DNA of 64,000 nucleotides from Ascidia mentula (lineage: Eukaryota; Chordata; Ascidiacea; Phlebobranchia; Ascidiidae). The notes below the pieces were generated by a model, which saw only the letters and a list, made by a program, of their open reading frames with translations, did no database searches and was not told where the DNA came from. Location of the stretch: positions 1 to 64,000 of the forward strand of contig OX387203.1 of NCBI GenBank assembly GCA_947561715.1, written 5' to 3'. Shown here one piece after another: positions 35,579 to 49,800 of this stretch; position 1 is the stretch's first letter; the number at the start of each line of letters is the position of its first letter. Position numbers and translations under genes: made by a program.

Positions 35579-35902
35579 GTATTCTTGCTTCAATAAAGAA
35601 GGTTACTAGTTGATCATTAGCAGGCACCAGTAGTTGCATTGCAAGCATTTCACAATTTATATTGAAACCAAGAAATTATGTTCACACGATGAAAGAATGA
35701 ACCAGATACTGCAAGGTTAACAAGTGCACAATCCAGAATACATGAAAAAATGTAAAACAAAAGGTAATATCATATTTGTGTGTTGTGCATTCATGTGCAA
35801 CTTGCTTAGTGAATTTGAAATACTCAAGTGTGTAGATATTATTTACAACAACAAACTACACTCACAACATTATATGTTACCATGGACAAAAGCAACAAGA
35901 TA

Positions 35903-38900
35903 TCACCAGACATTACATTTGGTGGCAGGATTCATTGGGCTTCCAACGGGACAATGGAAAGCTTGTGCAAACTGAGGGGAGTTTGAAATAGTTCCAATCA
36001 CGCGAAACTTACCAGGGCTGTGGACGTTGGTTAAAATCATTTGTTGTTTGAATTGTGGGGTACTGACTGTGCACCAAAGCTGCAAGTTTCAAAAACCCAT
36101 CATAAGCAAATCTTAAAAACCTATAGGTTATACCTGAGCAAAAGCAATAAAGAACAGTTGTTCTCTGGTGTAGTTCAGGGCTGGAAGGAGAGGATCTAAC
36201 TCAGCAACCGAATCATTACTTTCTTTCCATGTTGTGTAAGCCTGCCAAAAAACATTGGGTAAATGTAAAATAATTGCTGAAATCTTCCAACTAAAACATA
36301 TTTGTCAGGCAAAGTCGTCTGATAGTCACACCAGATGCAGTAATGAGACATTTTAGGTCGAAACAGTGTCCATCTGTCTGCAGCTTACATAAAACATATT
36401 TTGTTTTAAATTCACTTTTTTTTATAAATTCTCACATCAAATGCAAGTTTCAATCCTCCATTGTCAGCAATATTTTCCCCAATTGTTAAGTTTCCATTCA
36501 ACTGAAAGACACAAGTTAACAAACCTAAGAATTTCCACCTCAAATATTAAAACATTGTATACCTTCATCCCAGCTATGTCGAACTGTGAATATTGCTCAA
36601 CCATGCATGACGCCTTATCTTTAAATCGGGTCAAAGTTTCGTTTTTCCACCAATTTCTTAAATTTCCATTCAAATCATACTGACGTCCTAAAAATCATTT
36701 TTTTACATTTAAATTTTTTAAACAACGCAAGCTTACCTTGGTCGTCGAAACCATGAGTTAATTCATGTCCAACCACAATACCAACACCTCCAAAGTTGAT
36801 TGACAATGGATAGTTTCTGTTGTAAAACGGAGGCTGCAGAATTCCCGCAGGAAACACTAAAAAAGCTTTGGTGAATCACTGCGTTGATAATGCAGATTTT
36901 AATTTACCGATGACGTTCTTTGTTGGTGAATAATAGGCATTCACAGTTGGTGGGGTCATCGACCATCTGCACAAACCAAGATTAAATTTTAAAAGTGATC
37001 ACTTTTTGTTGCAATAAAATTGCATTGTACTCATTTCTCTCCACTGGGTGGCGCAATTCCTTTATTTGCTTTATCGTCAAATATTTGATAAAGCTTTTGC
37101 GTTGCTCAAAGTAGGTTTGGTTGGATGTAATGTTTAGCTAAACGTAAACAATATTAGTTGTGTGCATTTGTGCCACGGTAATACAAATTGATTACATCTT
37201 CATATTCCATGTTAATATAAGTTTCATTCAATATTTTGTCTGGAAACCCTATCATGTCTTCCACTGCATCAGCCTGAAATGAAAAATCGTCATTTACAAG
37301 TTTCAACAATAAAAAAACTTTACTTTTTCCGCAGCTTTTCTTTTGGTGGTTTTGTCCATCCATGGAATATCATTCAACCTTCTATTGAAGGCAGCCTTTA
37401 TAGCACGAACCATATCTTCTGCCTGACACCATTTCAATTAAAAAAAAAAATTCATATTTTAAAAAATCATTTGAAAATCTTTAATTAATTCTTACAGATT
37501 TTTTACTGGTTTCATCAAAGTTTTGTTGAATAAACATTTTGCTTAACGCCAACCCCACAGAAAAATCAACGGCCCCAACACAATCAATCCATCTTTCAAA
37601 GCAAGTCTGCACAAAATACATCTGTATTCACAATGTGTACATTATTGTTGTATTCACATAATGTACATTATTGTTGTATTCACAATGTGTATAATATTGT
37701 TGTATTCACAATGTGTACATTATTGTTGTATTCACAATGTGTACATTATTGTTGTATTCACAATGTGTACATTATTTTTGTATTCACAATGTGTACATTA
37801 TTGTTGTATTCACAATGTGTACATTTTTGCTGTGTTCACAATGTGTACATTTTTGCTGTGTTCACAATGTGTACATTTTTGCTGTGTTCACATAATGTAC
37901 ATTATTGCTGTGTTCACAATGTGTACATTTTGTTGTATTCACAATGTGTACATTATTGTTGTATTCACAATGTGTACATTATTGTTGTATTCACAATGTG
38001 TATAATATTGTTGTATTCACAATGTGTACATTATTGTTGTATTCACAATGTGTACATTATTGTTGTAATGACCAAGTTGTCACATTTTGTTGTATTCACA
38101 ATGTGTATAATATTGTTGTATTCACAATGTGTACATTATTGTTGTATTCACAATGTGTACATTATTGTTGTATTCACAATGTGTACATTATTGTTGTATT
38201 CACATAATGTACATTATTGTTGTATTCACAATGTGTACATTATTGTTGTATTCACAATGTGTACATTATTGTTGTATTCACAATGTGTACATTATTGTTG
38301 TATTCACATAATGTACATTATTGTTGTATTCACAATGTGTACATTATTGTTGTATTCACAATGTGTACATTATTGTTGTATTCACATAATGTACATTATT
38401 GTTGTATTCACAATGTGTACATTATTGTTGTATTCACAATGTGTACATTATTGTTGTATTCACAATGTGTACATTATTGTTGTATTCACATAATGTACAT
38501 TATTGTTGTATTCACAATGTGTACATTATTGTTGTATTCACAATGTGTACATTATTGTTGTATTCACAATGTGTACATTATTGTTGTATTCACAATGCGT
38601 ACATTTTTTTTTATAATGAAACAATAACTTTCCTCACCAAATCTGATCCAAACTTTGCTTTGTGAAGCTTATTCCAAGCATCGATGAACTTTTGATCCAA
38701 CGCATTCACAAATAACTGGATGAACTTCCACATTGCATAGCTGCTCAAAACTCTGTGTAAACAAAATTTTAAACATCTGTAGGTTTGTCCACTCAACCCA
38801 AACCTTTTTGGTGTCTTGAAAATTATATCAGAAAACTTTGTCATGTAGTTTATGGAGTTTGTAATGATCGGTTCACTTGGGGATATTGTGACATTTGCTT

Positions 38901-41712
38901 GATCAAGAAATAATTTCTTTAATAAAAGTCCCCAGTTGATGGAAGGGGCTATTTCCTGCACATAAGAAAATTTTGTAGAATCTTTAATAACAAAGTTGTT
39001 ATAATTTGTAATTTATGTCAAGGAATTTCATGTTTTAGGAGAATTATTTACTTGGAGTTGTTGTAAATTGAGTCTGTTGTAATTTTGTTCCTCGTTTCTT
39101 GCCTGTTCCAGTGGAAGACTTATGTCGGCAATTTCTGACTCCAATTCTATCACATTCATCATTAGCTCCCTCGTGTGGTTTTTTTCTCCTCCCAAAAGCA
39201 TCCCGATTTCCGTCATATATTCAAAGTAGGCTCCCATTATCTAAACCACAAATCACGCGTTATTTAACATCCAGGACGCAGTTTCAAGATATAATTTGTT
39301 AAGCCCATAGTGCAATACAAACACTAAAAACGCCACCTGGCATTTGCGCAACAAATTTGACATATGCCCTTTCTTTCACTTACCTTGTTATTTTCCACTG
39401 TCTTGTTGATGTAGAAATCTCTTGCGCCTAATCCCAACTCAGATTCACCTATCTGCAAACATACAACTTTCTTTCCTAAAAACCATTAAGTTGAATAGAG
39501 CAAAGTATTCCCAGGTGGAATTTTACATCAAAACAACATCCATAAAAGTGGAAGTTTATGAAACAATTTTTTATTTGTTATTCAACTACGACTTTCTACC
39601 ACGAAATTGCAAACTTACAATAATTATGTTTGAATTTGAATGTTTTGAGTCCGTTCCCACACCGATACTGAAGAAAGGGAAATCGGAGAATGGGGCAAGA
39701 AGTAAGAGGGATTGATTAAAATCAAAAGTTGATTCATTCCACGTATCCCACAATGGCCATCCCCCCATCTGTGGGTGATAATAAGTTCAAAATTTGGTCT
39801 ACATCATACATTCTTCGAACCTGTTCCATCAACTGGACAAGTGGAGCAGATCCAAGCTTGTCTATTTCACCCATGTTTAAACAGGACTTGTAAAATAACT
39901 TGGCTTTTCTTTCAGCCAATGAAGTTGACTCAGAATTGTTGCTTTCTACAAAAAACATTTTTTACCAAGGAGCATATCTTTTTTATGTGTGTTCAACAAA
40001 AAACATTAAACATTTAAAAAATCTGGATTTTTCTGTTGTCAACAGGGCAAACGATTTGCTGCCATGTGTGAAAATCTTTGCATTCCTCAGTTTAAACTGA
40101 TCAATAACAATTTATAACGGTTTATGTGAATAATTCATAACCTCACCTAGAACAGATTTGAGAACTGCTTGGTTTCTTTGCCACAATTCATTAAATGTCC
40201 CCCACCTAACACAAAACAAATTTATTGTATTCAAAAAATCTATAACATTCAATGAAAGTCAGGTCAGTTGTGGGGGGGTTGCAATGGATAACGATTGTCG
40301 GTTGGTGCACGGGAATTACACCTGACACCTACTCAGGGGGGTGATCGATCATTTTAGAAATGTTTACAATTATGCAAAATGTTGAACAAATTAACAATGC
40401 ACAGCAGATAGCAATAATCTCATGAATGAATGATAGATTTGACCTTGAATGAATGATAGATTTGACCTTAAATGAATGATAGATTTCACCTTGAATGTCC
40501 GGGGGGGAGGGGGTTCGTGCTCTCCCACCCTCCACATGAAAACTGGTAAAAATCATGACATGGGTCAACACTTTCATCCAATGAGAGGGATATTCTACTT
40601 GAAACTTCGATGCAGGACCGTGTCATGCATGGTTGGTCACCAACCATTTGGCTTAAAACCTGACCATTGCATTGTGGGTCATTTCCTGCAAGAAATACAC
40701 GATTACCGATTAAAGAAAGTTACTGTTTTGTACCACAGGCATCTCATGTACAAAGGACGTCTGTGGTGTGCGAAGCATCTTCAAATATTCCTCTGTGCAA
40801 GGTTTTATGGCAAAACACGTTAATAACCAATTTTGGCATCAGGAAAACTTGTGATTGTTGCATAATTGTGTGCCATTTCTTGTTTTCCCAGTAAGGTTAA
40901 TATGTTAGCAATATGCTGGATACATTTCACCAAAAACCATATTTCCTATCATGTATTTGTTGAAACTCAGTGAGGCCTTTAAAAACAAAATAACTTGCCT
41001 GGAGGTTTAGACTTTTCGTATGCAAACAATACGATGAGGATAGCAGACAAAAAAGCGATCAATAAACACAGAAATTTTTCCCGCTTAGTGAAAGAACGCG
41101 CAAACCTTCTGCAGTGAATGCGCTGTGAGTGGCAGCAGTAAGCGGACCGCTTGTAGTTGTGAAAATGAAGCTGAAAACAACATTTTACTCAATTCACATG
41201 CACTTTATCGACAAACGAAGTTATTTATTTTGGTTTCAGAGGAGAAACAGCATTCTCATGGTAACTGCTGTAAATAAACAATTACTTCATCATTTTCGAT
41301 GTCTAGCACGGGTGAATCTTGATCAATATCAGGAATGTCTTCTCCAGTGCTGACTTTAAGATTCCTTCCCCCATGACCACCCTCATGACTTGAAGTTACC
41401 TAAAATATTTGAAACACAAAACTTTAAAATTTATTTATTTTTTGACAAACCTTATAGAACTTTAAAAACCAAAACTTTATATATTGATGAACGCAAAAAT
41501 ATTTTTATTCACGAACACAAGGTATGGATCATGCCAATTAACATTTACTACAAAACAACAACAAAAAACTAAACAATAGAAAAAGTACTGAAATGAATTT
41601 TGTAATGCAAATTCAACACCAACACAAAATTTGTGAATCTGGATCGACAACAAATACATAAATATCTCACCAGCTGCAATGAACTGTAAGCAGTTTTTTT
41701 ATCAGAATCCAT
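35903..41712 (-). CDS. M13 family zinc ectopeptidase (neprilysin / endothelin-converting-enzyme type)
   Basis: Type II membrane metallopeptidase that trims signalling peptides outside the cell. About 18 minus-strand exons. The start is [14 protein letters not shown] at 41712, then a cytosolic part and one membrane anchor ([18 protein letters not shown], exon near 40990-41100). Ectodomain blocks follow: [63 protein letters not shown], zinc motif [14 protein letters not shown] (HExxH, about 36750), GENIADNGG (third zinc ligand Glu), FAQLWC and the C-terminal CNVW. The CPVGSPMNP ending leans to the ECE/ECEL branch over neprilysin, but I leave the subfamily open. One intron (37612-38630) is nearly filled by a 26-bp minisatellite. 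Confidence 0.9.
37620..38612. repeat. 26-bp intronic minisatellite, about 38 copies
   Basis: Unit TGTATTCACAATGTGTACAT plus ATTGTT, period 26, with a recurring variant in which CACAATGTGTACATT becomes CACATAATGTACATT at unchanged length. It occupies the M13 peptidase intron between the exons encoding [12 protein letters not shown] and KAKFGSDLV. Because 3 x 26 is divisible by 3, several frames stay open across it, but these are not genes. Confidence 0.97.
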
Positions 41713-44700
41713 AGTTAAAAATTTTGACAAAAACCTGCTAGCAAACTTTTTATAAAAAGCAAACAAAATTTATCCAGTCTTAAATGTACCTTTTTAGTTT
41801 GCACCCATTTACATAAGATTTTAGTTGTTTAGCAGAAAACAAATCAACAATACTTGTGAGCAACACTGGGGACTGATTGCTTGATGCGCTCACCAACCAT
41901 TCCAGCTCGACCACAGACTGTGCTAATTAAATCAATTTATTTTTTCTGCAAACACTGTCTATTTATCCATCGTTCTCAAACTATTCCAACAGTTTACCAC
42001 AGGCACAAATCATGCAGAAAATTATTAAACAACCAAGAATCTAGTCATAAACATATCTGTACGTTCAACTTTAATTAATACTTTGAATAAGTTTCAAGGT
42101 CTGTGCAACTGACATGGTTGCATTGCAAGGCTTATAGGCAGGCAACAACAAACACAGTGGGAGTTGGAAATGTGAAGAAGGTTCGCGCATGTTTACATAA
42201 ATGCTGCAGAGCAAACTTCTTATCTCAAAACTAATCCATCAAAATTAGTGTTTTGCTCAAAACAAATTTACCATGCTCTACACACAAGGCCTCACTGTAA
42301 AGCAATACCAGTTTAAAATATTTCTGTTCCCTGTATGGGTTTATTGAGCTTTAGGCTCAAAAATATTTCTATAAAATACACATCCAAATGCACAATTATT
42401 AATATTGATTTATGAAATATTATTTCCAACCTTAAGTAAAAACTTACCTCAAACTGTGGAACTTGGGCATATTTCACTGATTGGTTCTTCATTAAAAAAA
42501 AAAAAACTGCTGTGCTTAATGGAGGGACATCATTTCCTCAAAACTATTTTCTGCCAACAAATAAATAACTATGTGAACAGGTTCAAAACCTACATTCAAC
42601 GCACTCCATGATTTGTTCATATACATTGAAATCCTTTGTGCATTTACACCTTAATTCTACCTAACCAACATAAAATTTAAACAAAATTTTGACTGGAGTT
42701 GTTAAATTGCATGTGAGATGGAAGTATATTAGTTATGCATGTGAGGAAACACCTGCACCACTTGATGAAGGTGAACCTGCCGTCAAATAAGTCATCAACC
42801 AAAAAAAAATAATGTTCACACTTAAATGGTGAAATTTACTGCTTTAAACCAGGGGTCTCCAAAACTTCTTGTTTTGGGGGTGAAGCCAGATAATCTGTAG
42901 TTTGTTCTGTGCATGTCATTCTTTCCAGTCACTTCCCTCTTAACTGTTTTACAGTCACATCCCTGCTATAAGTTGTTTTACATAAACCTACAGGTTTAGA
43001 TAGTTTCTTGCAAATCTAAGATGGATTTGGTTTTCCAACTGTATGTCGCAATGTTTTGGCGTATCAATTTAAATTTCCATGGCATAACAATTTTGTTTGA
43101 GAATTGTAAACATTGGAACAATCCATACTTGTAATTTATCATTGGTGCGTCATGAGTATAAAAAACCTTTTCAAAGTGTGTCGTACACAAAAAAGTTCCA
43201 CTGATTTAATTGGTCTTTGCATGTTAGTTAAGCGAGAGCAAGTTGGAACAGAAAGTACTTGTATTTATCACCATAACACATGCTTGTACAGAATATAAAG
43301 TGTGCAACACACTCTAGTATCGACTCAATGTAAAACCATTCAGCGATAATCAAACAACATAATTGTTACTCCAGGCCTGACGCTAAACATTGCTTCAATC
43401 ACTACAAAATAGGAGGTAAAAATTATCAAACAATTTATCAGTTATAATTTAGAAAGTTTGTTCTTTATGGTTCTGACTTCACGCCATTAATGGGTCTGAA
43501 GTCACAATGCTGCAACTGCGGGTAAAGATTGGTGGGAAATACATTGATTTGGATACGGGTTATTCAATAAAAACAAATGTAAACGTGCAGTAAATTAACT
43601 TGTGCAAATCTTTTTTGTTTAGGCAAATCAATAATTGTCTAAGAAAATAAAACAAAAATTGACATTTGGCGAAGAAAAGTCTGGAATTAACGGCAACTAG
43701 TGTGTCTAGCAGATATATTCTATTAATGTGCACGTTTAGTGTCTCGTTAGTTGGCAAAATCACAACATATGAAACAAAAGACTCTAAATCAGATTATAAA
43801 CGTGTTCTCCCAATTCTCTAGGTCACTTAAGAACATTTTGCAAAAGATTTTAAAATTTACGAAAATTCCTAACTTAGTTATACGCACTAGCAAAGAAATA
43901 TAACAAATACGCTTTAGTGTTCGTCTGCTGTCAGTTTCCATGCGATGAAGACTTATTCGCAGCAGTGCAGCAGTAAAAACGCACACAACAGACAAAGTTG
44001 CTGCCCGTTACCGGTACCTTTTAACAGGGTTGCCAGAATATATTTTTTGTTTAGAGCCAAACAGCACGCAAAAAACGCCAAAACTAGTTTTAAAGGAACC
44101 AGAAAAGAGCCAATCGTTTAAATAATGAATCGTTTAATTTTCTGCTTCCCCTAACATATGTTAAACTATATTTACAGGCAAATTACATTCATGTGGTAGA
44201 GCAACATATAATATATTCTTTGTTTATTTATTTTCTTGGATTATTTCCGTCTTTCTGTGTGCAGAGCAGATAGCAGTGCCAGTGCTACGCAAACATTTAA
44301 CAAACAGTCTTTCAAAACTCAAATTATGACGTCACTATAGAAGTAGTCAAGTTTACGCTACCCAGGCATTGAGTTTGCAACGCTTCTGTACTAGCTTGGG
44401 CTGTGATGCGTGACGTTTTTACCGAAAAGAAGCAAGCCGCGAACCTGCTTCGTCACGAACGAGCCCTGGCGGGCATGCATCATGCACGACGCACACGACG
44501 GTCACGATGCACATTATGTTCTTTCTTACCGTTAATGCACGAAATTCCTTTAAACAGGGCATGAAATCGAGACAACAATATGGATTGCATGGACATCAGC
44601 AATTACTGATACATAAAATTTAACAAACTGTAATATCCCAAAAACTTTTTAATTCTTTCTCCGAAACTGATGTCTGACACGTGTCAGTGAAAATTCGGAC

Positions 44701-46837
44701 GTATGTCAAACATAAATTTCGCCAAAATGTTAAAAAGGCGACAGACCGTCGGTAAAAATATCGTACGTTGGCGTGAAAAACGTACATTGCGTTGATTTCC
44801 GGTGATGATTCTAAATATATTTCGACCTGCAGATATTTTCAATAAATTAGAGTGATTGTAACTGACGCAATTCACGTATTTGCGGCGAACATAAAAAATA
44901 TCCACCCTACTTCAAATTATTCCGTGACATTTATGAATACATTTTCACAACAACAACAGAGATATTTTTAGTGGCCTATTTAACCGTCCGGATGCACGCT
45001 TATGACGTGCTGCAATGATGACCTCATTAGAAAGTACTATAAAACTCCGTGCCACCAAGCAACAAAAGTTTGAACTTCTGTAGCAATGTCAACCGATTTT
45101 TCGCAGTGGAAAATCCAAGACACACAGTTTCAGCAAATCAGTATAAATGCTGACCGCAATAAGTTGGCAACAGATTGAAATGCATAGAATTTGTTCTCAA
45201 GACATGGATCCAGAATAGATATCTTCCAGCAGTCTTGATATTGTTCTTAAAATATGCAAAGATAATTTGTATGGGGGGGGGGGGGGGGGCAATGAAGTTT
45301 TGTCCAAAGGTTTACGATAATGGCTGATGGAAAACAATTTAGTTTCAGAAAACGGTGGGTAATGCTCCATTGTCACGCCATAAGCGGAACTATAAACGAT
45401 TGTCCAAACACAATGAACGTTCCTTGGGAATTTCGGGCATTGTTTCAGTTTAAGGAGGCAATTCATTCACTTGAGATCAACCAGGAAGTCTTGATAAGCG
45501 CATTAGTCACACGAAACTGAAAAGCAGAAGTTAAAGGAATATGCCATCGAGTGTTCAAGTTTATTTGTATTCGGGCATCTGTGTAAGAACGGCAAACGTG
45601 CAGTTTGTGCATTACCCGAACTATTACCTGTCAAAAATTTATAACGCCGGGCCAGAAACAATAAACTCCTGTATTAGCAGCTTGGGCTTCTGGCAGAATC
45701 TTTAATCGTTTCCGTGTCTGCATTCGTGTTGGTACGAAGTAAGTGAAGAATGAACCACCAGAAGCACAGATTGCGAGCAGAAGGCAAGCGCTTGAGTGGG
45801 CTTCAAAGAATGTTAAGAGTTTAAAGCATAGGAAGATACGAATACGCACAGACTAATACACGACTGTTTATGAAGTGAGCCGCGGCTCATAAAGTTGTTA
45901 AACCTAGTGCGCCTTTAATATCGAGTACATTATTTAACGTCAAGCCGGTATTTTGTCTGCGCTCTGTGTTTTAAGGAAATTCACTTTTACCAATATGTTT
46001 TATGGTTGCCAGCGTATCTGACAATTTTAACCGACAGATTTGTTAACAATTATTGCTTTAGGGAAACTAAGTTTGCCTTTAACATTAACGTGCGGCTTAC
46101 AATCGAGTAAATACGGTAGTTGGAATAGAAATCACCGGACCATTTTTAATAAACCAACTGCCGGATGAAGGGCGAACATAAGAAATATTTGTTGAAATTT
46201 TTTTGGGACCTTGCAACGTCGTCCATTGGGAAGTGGAGTCGTTAGTGTACCTAAGTTTTGTTTAATAACAATTTGCAATCTATGTGCAAAAAAGCCATAA
46301 TAATATTGGTAAGCTGCAATACCAATTTTCAATCTTTCAAATAACCTCTGAAAAACCTCTCGCATTTTGGTAGTGATTGAAACGCTGCAAATTTCGGTAG
46401 CGGCGAGCGCACTTGCCAGGAAATGCCTGGTTTAGTTTTGAAGTCGTCCGGAACACCGAAGCCGGAAAAGAAATGCAGACGCGCTACGGTTGACTGCTCA
46501 ACAAGAGTTTAGGTTTATGCTGACGGACGAGGATAGGTGCTGAAGCGAAACGACAATATTGTAATCATCGCACTGAAGTTAAACAATGTTAACCGGGTCA
46601 TCCAGACAGCACAATAACGTAACGACAGTTAAACATCAAAATATAACTTATCTGGATAAGTAGGTTAAACCATCAGCAAGCTTTGGTAAATTCTAAAAAT
46701 CTTTGCACAGCTAAGGGAAATACTGCAAGCGCAGGGCGTTGGTTGAGGCGGTTGTGTGACGTCAGTGCAAATATTAGCATACACAGCAAGGTTTTACCTC
46801 CAATGTCTCAAATCTGTTCCACGGTTAGTGATAAAAA
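41713..46837. other. Intergenic, 5.1 kb, no gene seen
   Basis: AT-rich DNA with no convincing coding frame. A hAT-like terminus (CAGGGGTCTCCAAAACTT) at 42850 has no visible partner. A run of 17 G occurs at 45273-45289. A somewhat GC-richer, TGACGTCA-containing stretch is near 44300-44500. The last few hundred bases should hold the synthase promoter. Confidence 0.5.
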
Positions 46838-49800
46838 ATGTCGGAAGTTGTAATTAGTGGCATTTCCGGGAGATTTCCTGAATCAGGTGACGTCACCCAG
46901 TTGTGGGAAAATCTCGTAGAAGGCGTCGACATGGTAACCAATGACGAGCGAAGATGGCGTTCAGGTAATGTGACGTCACACAATGTTGTGTTTGTTTGAT
47001 CCATTGTTACGTCGCTCGCTTTTAAGGGTTGATGGGGTTGCCGCTTCGTAACGGGAAGTTGCTGGAGTTGGACAAATTCGACGCCTCTTTCTTTGAAGTT
47101 CATCATAAACAAGCGAACAGCATGGATCCAATGATACGAATCTTACTGGAAGTTACAAACGAGGCAATCATTAACGCAGGTACATAGAGTCAATACAACG
47201 AACATTCCAAGTACTAAACTGTGTGTTGAAGGTTTGAATCCGTCCAAACTTGCCGGAACCAGAACAGGGGTATGGATCGGCGCCAGTGGTTCCGAAACCA
47301 ACGAGGCTATGACATCAGACCCACAAAACATGGAGGGATACGTCATAACCGGATGCTCACTTTCAATGTTCGCGAATAGAATAAGTTTCTTCTACGATTT
47401 CAAAGGTGGGAAAATTACGATTGAAATATCCTGTTGGTTGCAACCAATTTATCCCGCAGGCCCGAGCATGACCATCGATACCGCGTGCTCATCCAGTTTA
47501 ATGGCCCTTCATCTTGCACAACAATCAATAAAAAATGGTGATTGTGACGCAGCAATCGTGGGGGGGGCGCAGCTGGTTTTGAAACCTCAAACCTCGTTAC
47601 AGTTCAATAAACTTCACATGTTGTCACCAGATGGCGCATGTAAGGCCTTTGACGAAAGTGCCAACGGGTGAGACGGTGAATTGAATCCATGACCTCCGGT
47701 CTTTGTACAAGTCAATGAATTTTTAGATATGTCCGATCCGAAGCAGTTGCAGCAATTTACATCTGTAAAAAAGAAGACGCACGACGAGTTTATTGTGACG
47801 TCATACATTCCAAAACCTCTTCCGATGGAAAAAAGGATGAGGGTATTACATACCCTGCAGGTAATTGGGGTTTTAATGTAATATTCGCACACGCCTTGTG
47901 ACATCATAATTCAGGAGCACAACAAAAGAAACTTCTAGAAGAAACTTACAATGAGTGTGGGATAAATCCCTGTGACGTTTTATACGTCGAAGCTCACGGA
48001 ACAGGAACAGCGGTATTGTGACGTCACTGCTATTGTTTGTTCGCGCTACACAAAAGTCATTCTATTAGGCAGGAGATCCCGAAGAAGTTGGTGCTTTGGA
48101 TGACGTCATGTGCAAGGAGAGAAGGAAACCACTTTTGATAGGTTCAATTAAATCGAATATGGGACACAGTGAACCTGCAAGTGGTCTTTGTGGCGTCATA
48201 AAGTGTTGTTTGGCCGCCACTAAAAGACAAATCCCCGCTAATTTGCATATACGCAATTTAAAGAAGAGTATAAATGGTACGATTGTGACGCATGATTTAA
48301 TGTCATGACGAAACAATGAAATCATTATTTCTCAGCATTGAAGGAAGGTCGCATTCAACCGGTTGTGAAACTGATGCGTTTGCCGAATGAAAGTTTCATA
48401 ATGGGAGTGAATTCATTCGGGTTTGGAGGTTCGAACGTTCACGTGATACTGCGAGCCAATCACGAGTTACCTATTCAACCACGTGACGACAATCAAACCA
48501 TCTGTCTTTTGACTTCAAGGACCGAGTCAGGAATTAAAGGTTACCTGAGGTCACGCTTAAACGACGATTTCCTTATCAATATTTTTGCAGATGAAGTTAA
48601 GGACCCTCCGACGTACGCGGCTGCCTTTCTCAACGGCATGAGTGACGTCCCCATATTACGTCATCCATACCGAGGTTACGTCATCGATATGGGCAATGAT
48701 GGCGCGATGACTGATGAACAGGATTGGAAAAAGGTTAAAATACGCAGAGAAGTGTGGTTCGTTTGCTCAGGTCAGAGTCAAACTTTGTTAATCCCTCACC
48801 CCCCTTTAATCCTACTTTCTTGTAGGAATGGGATCACAGTGGATCGGGATGGGGGTGGATTTACTCAAAATCCCGACCTTCTCAAACTCGATCACAAACT
48901 GCACGAAAGCTCTACGTGACTACGCTGCTGGTATCGATGTGGCGGAAATGTTAATTCAAGCTGATGAAGAAGCTTACAAGGACATCATCAACGCATTCGT
49001 TGCTTTGGTGGCGGTTCAGATTGGCTTGATAGACATTCTGTCGTCACTTGAGGTTCATTGTGACGGAATAATTGGTCATTCCGTGGGTGAGCTGGCCTGT
49101 TCTTACGCCGATGGAAGTTTAAACTTGGAGCAAACAATCCAAGCCGCTTACTTAAGGGGAAAATGTGTCAAACAAGCCGATCTACCTCGCGGCAAGATGG
49201 CCGCTGTAGGTATGTGTTACGTCATCAAATCCCGTGATGTCATATAGCATGACGTATGGTGTTGGTAGGTCTCACTTGGGAAGAATGCGAGGACCAATGT
49301 CCTCCTAATGTTACTCCGGCGTGTCATAATGCTCATGATTCCGTCACAATCACCGGCGATGAAAATGAAGTTGTGGCCTTTGTTGCGTCACTGAAGGAAA
49401 GAGAGATATTCGCGCGGGAAGTTGACACGGGGGGGATCGCGTTCCATTCCAAACATATGGAGGGTATTTACCCACAATTCCGCGCTGAACTAGAAAAGGT
49501 CAGAGTTTTTACTGAAAACACGAACGTCACTTACATTATTTCGTCACAGATAATTCCAGAACCAAAGCAGCGATCGAACAAATGGCGGTCGACGTCATCA
49601 CAGCGAAGCATGTTCAAAGCATGCGATGACACATCCAGCTTGATTCTAGAATCATCCGCTGAATATCACGCGAACAATCTTCGAAGCCCCGTTTACTTCT
49701 ATGACGAAATAAAGGAAGTCAAGGAGGACGCGATCGTCATAGAAATCGCCCCGCACTGCTTGATGGCGGTAAGATGTTTGTTGTTCCGGTTACCATAACA

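Noticed and set aside
37633..38665. Long open frames (up to 286 codons) reading repeated [18 protein letters not shown] peptides on the plus strand
   Set aside because: They are produced by the 26-bp minisatellite, whose triple unit is divisible by three, and lie in an intron of the opposite-strand peptidase.
42850..42900. hAT-like left terminus CAGGGGTCTCCAAAACTT
   Set aside because: No matching right terminus or 8-bp duplication found nearby; too weak to list as an element.
48828..48919. Two overlapping plus-strand frames in the synthase as separate genes
   Set aside because: One is intron read-through; only the frame with [15 protein letters not shown] matches the start of the AT domain.
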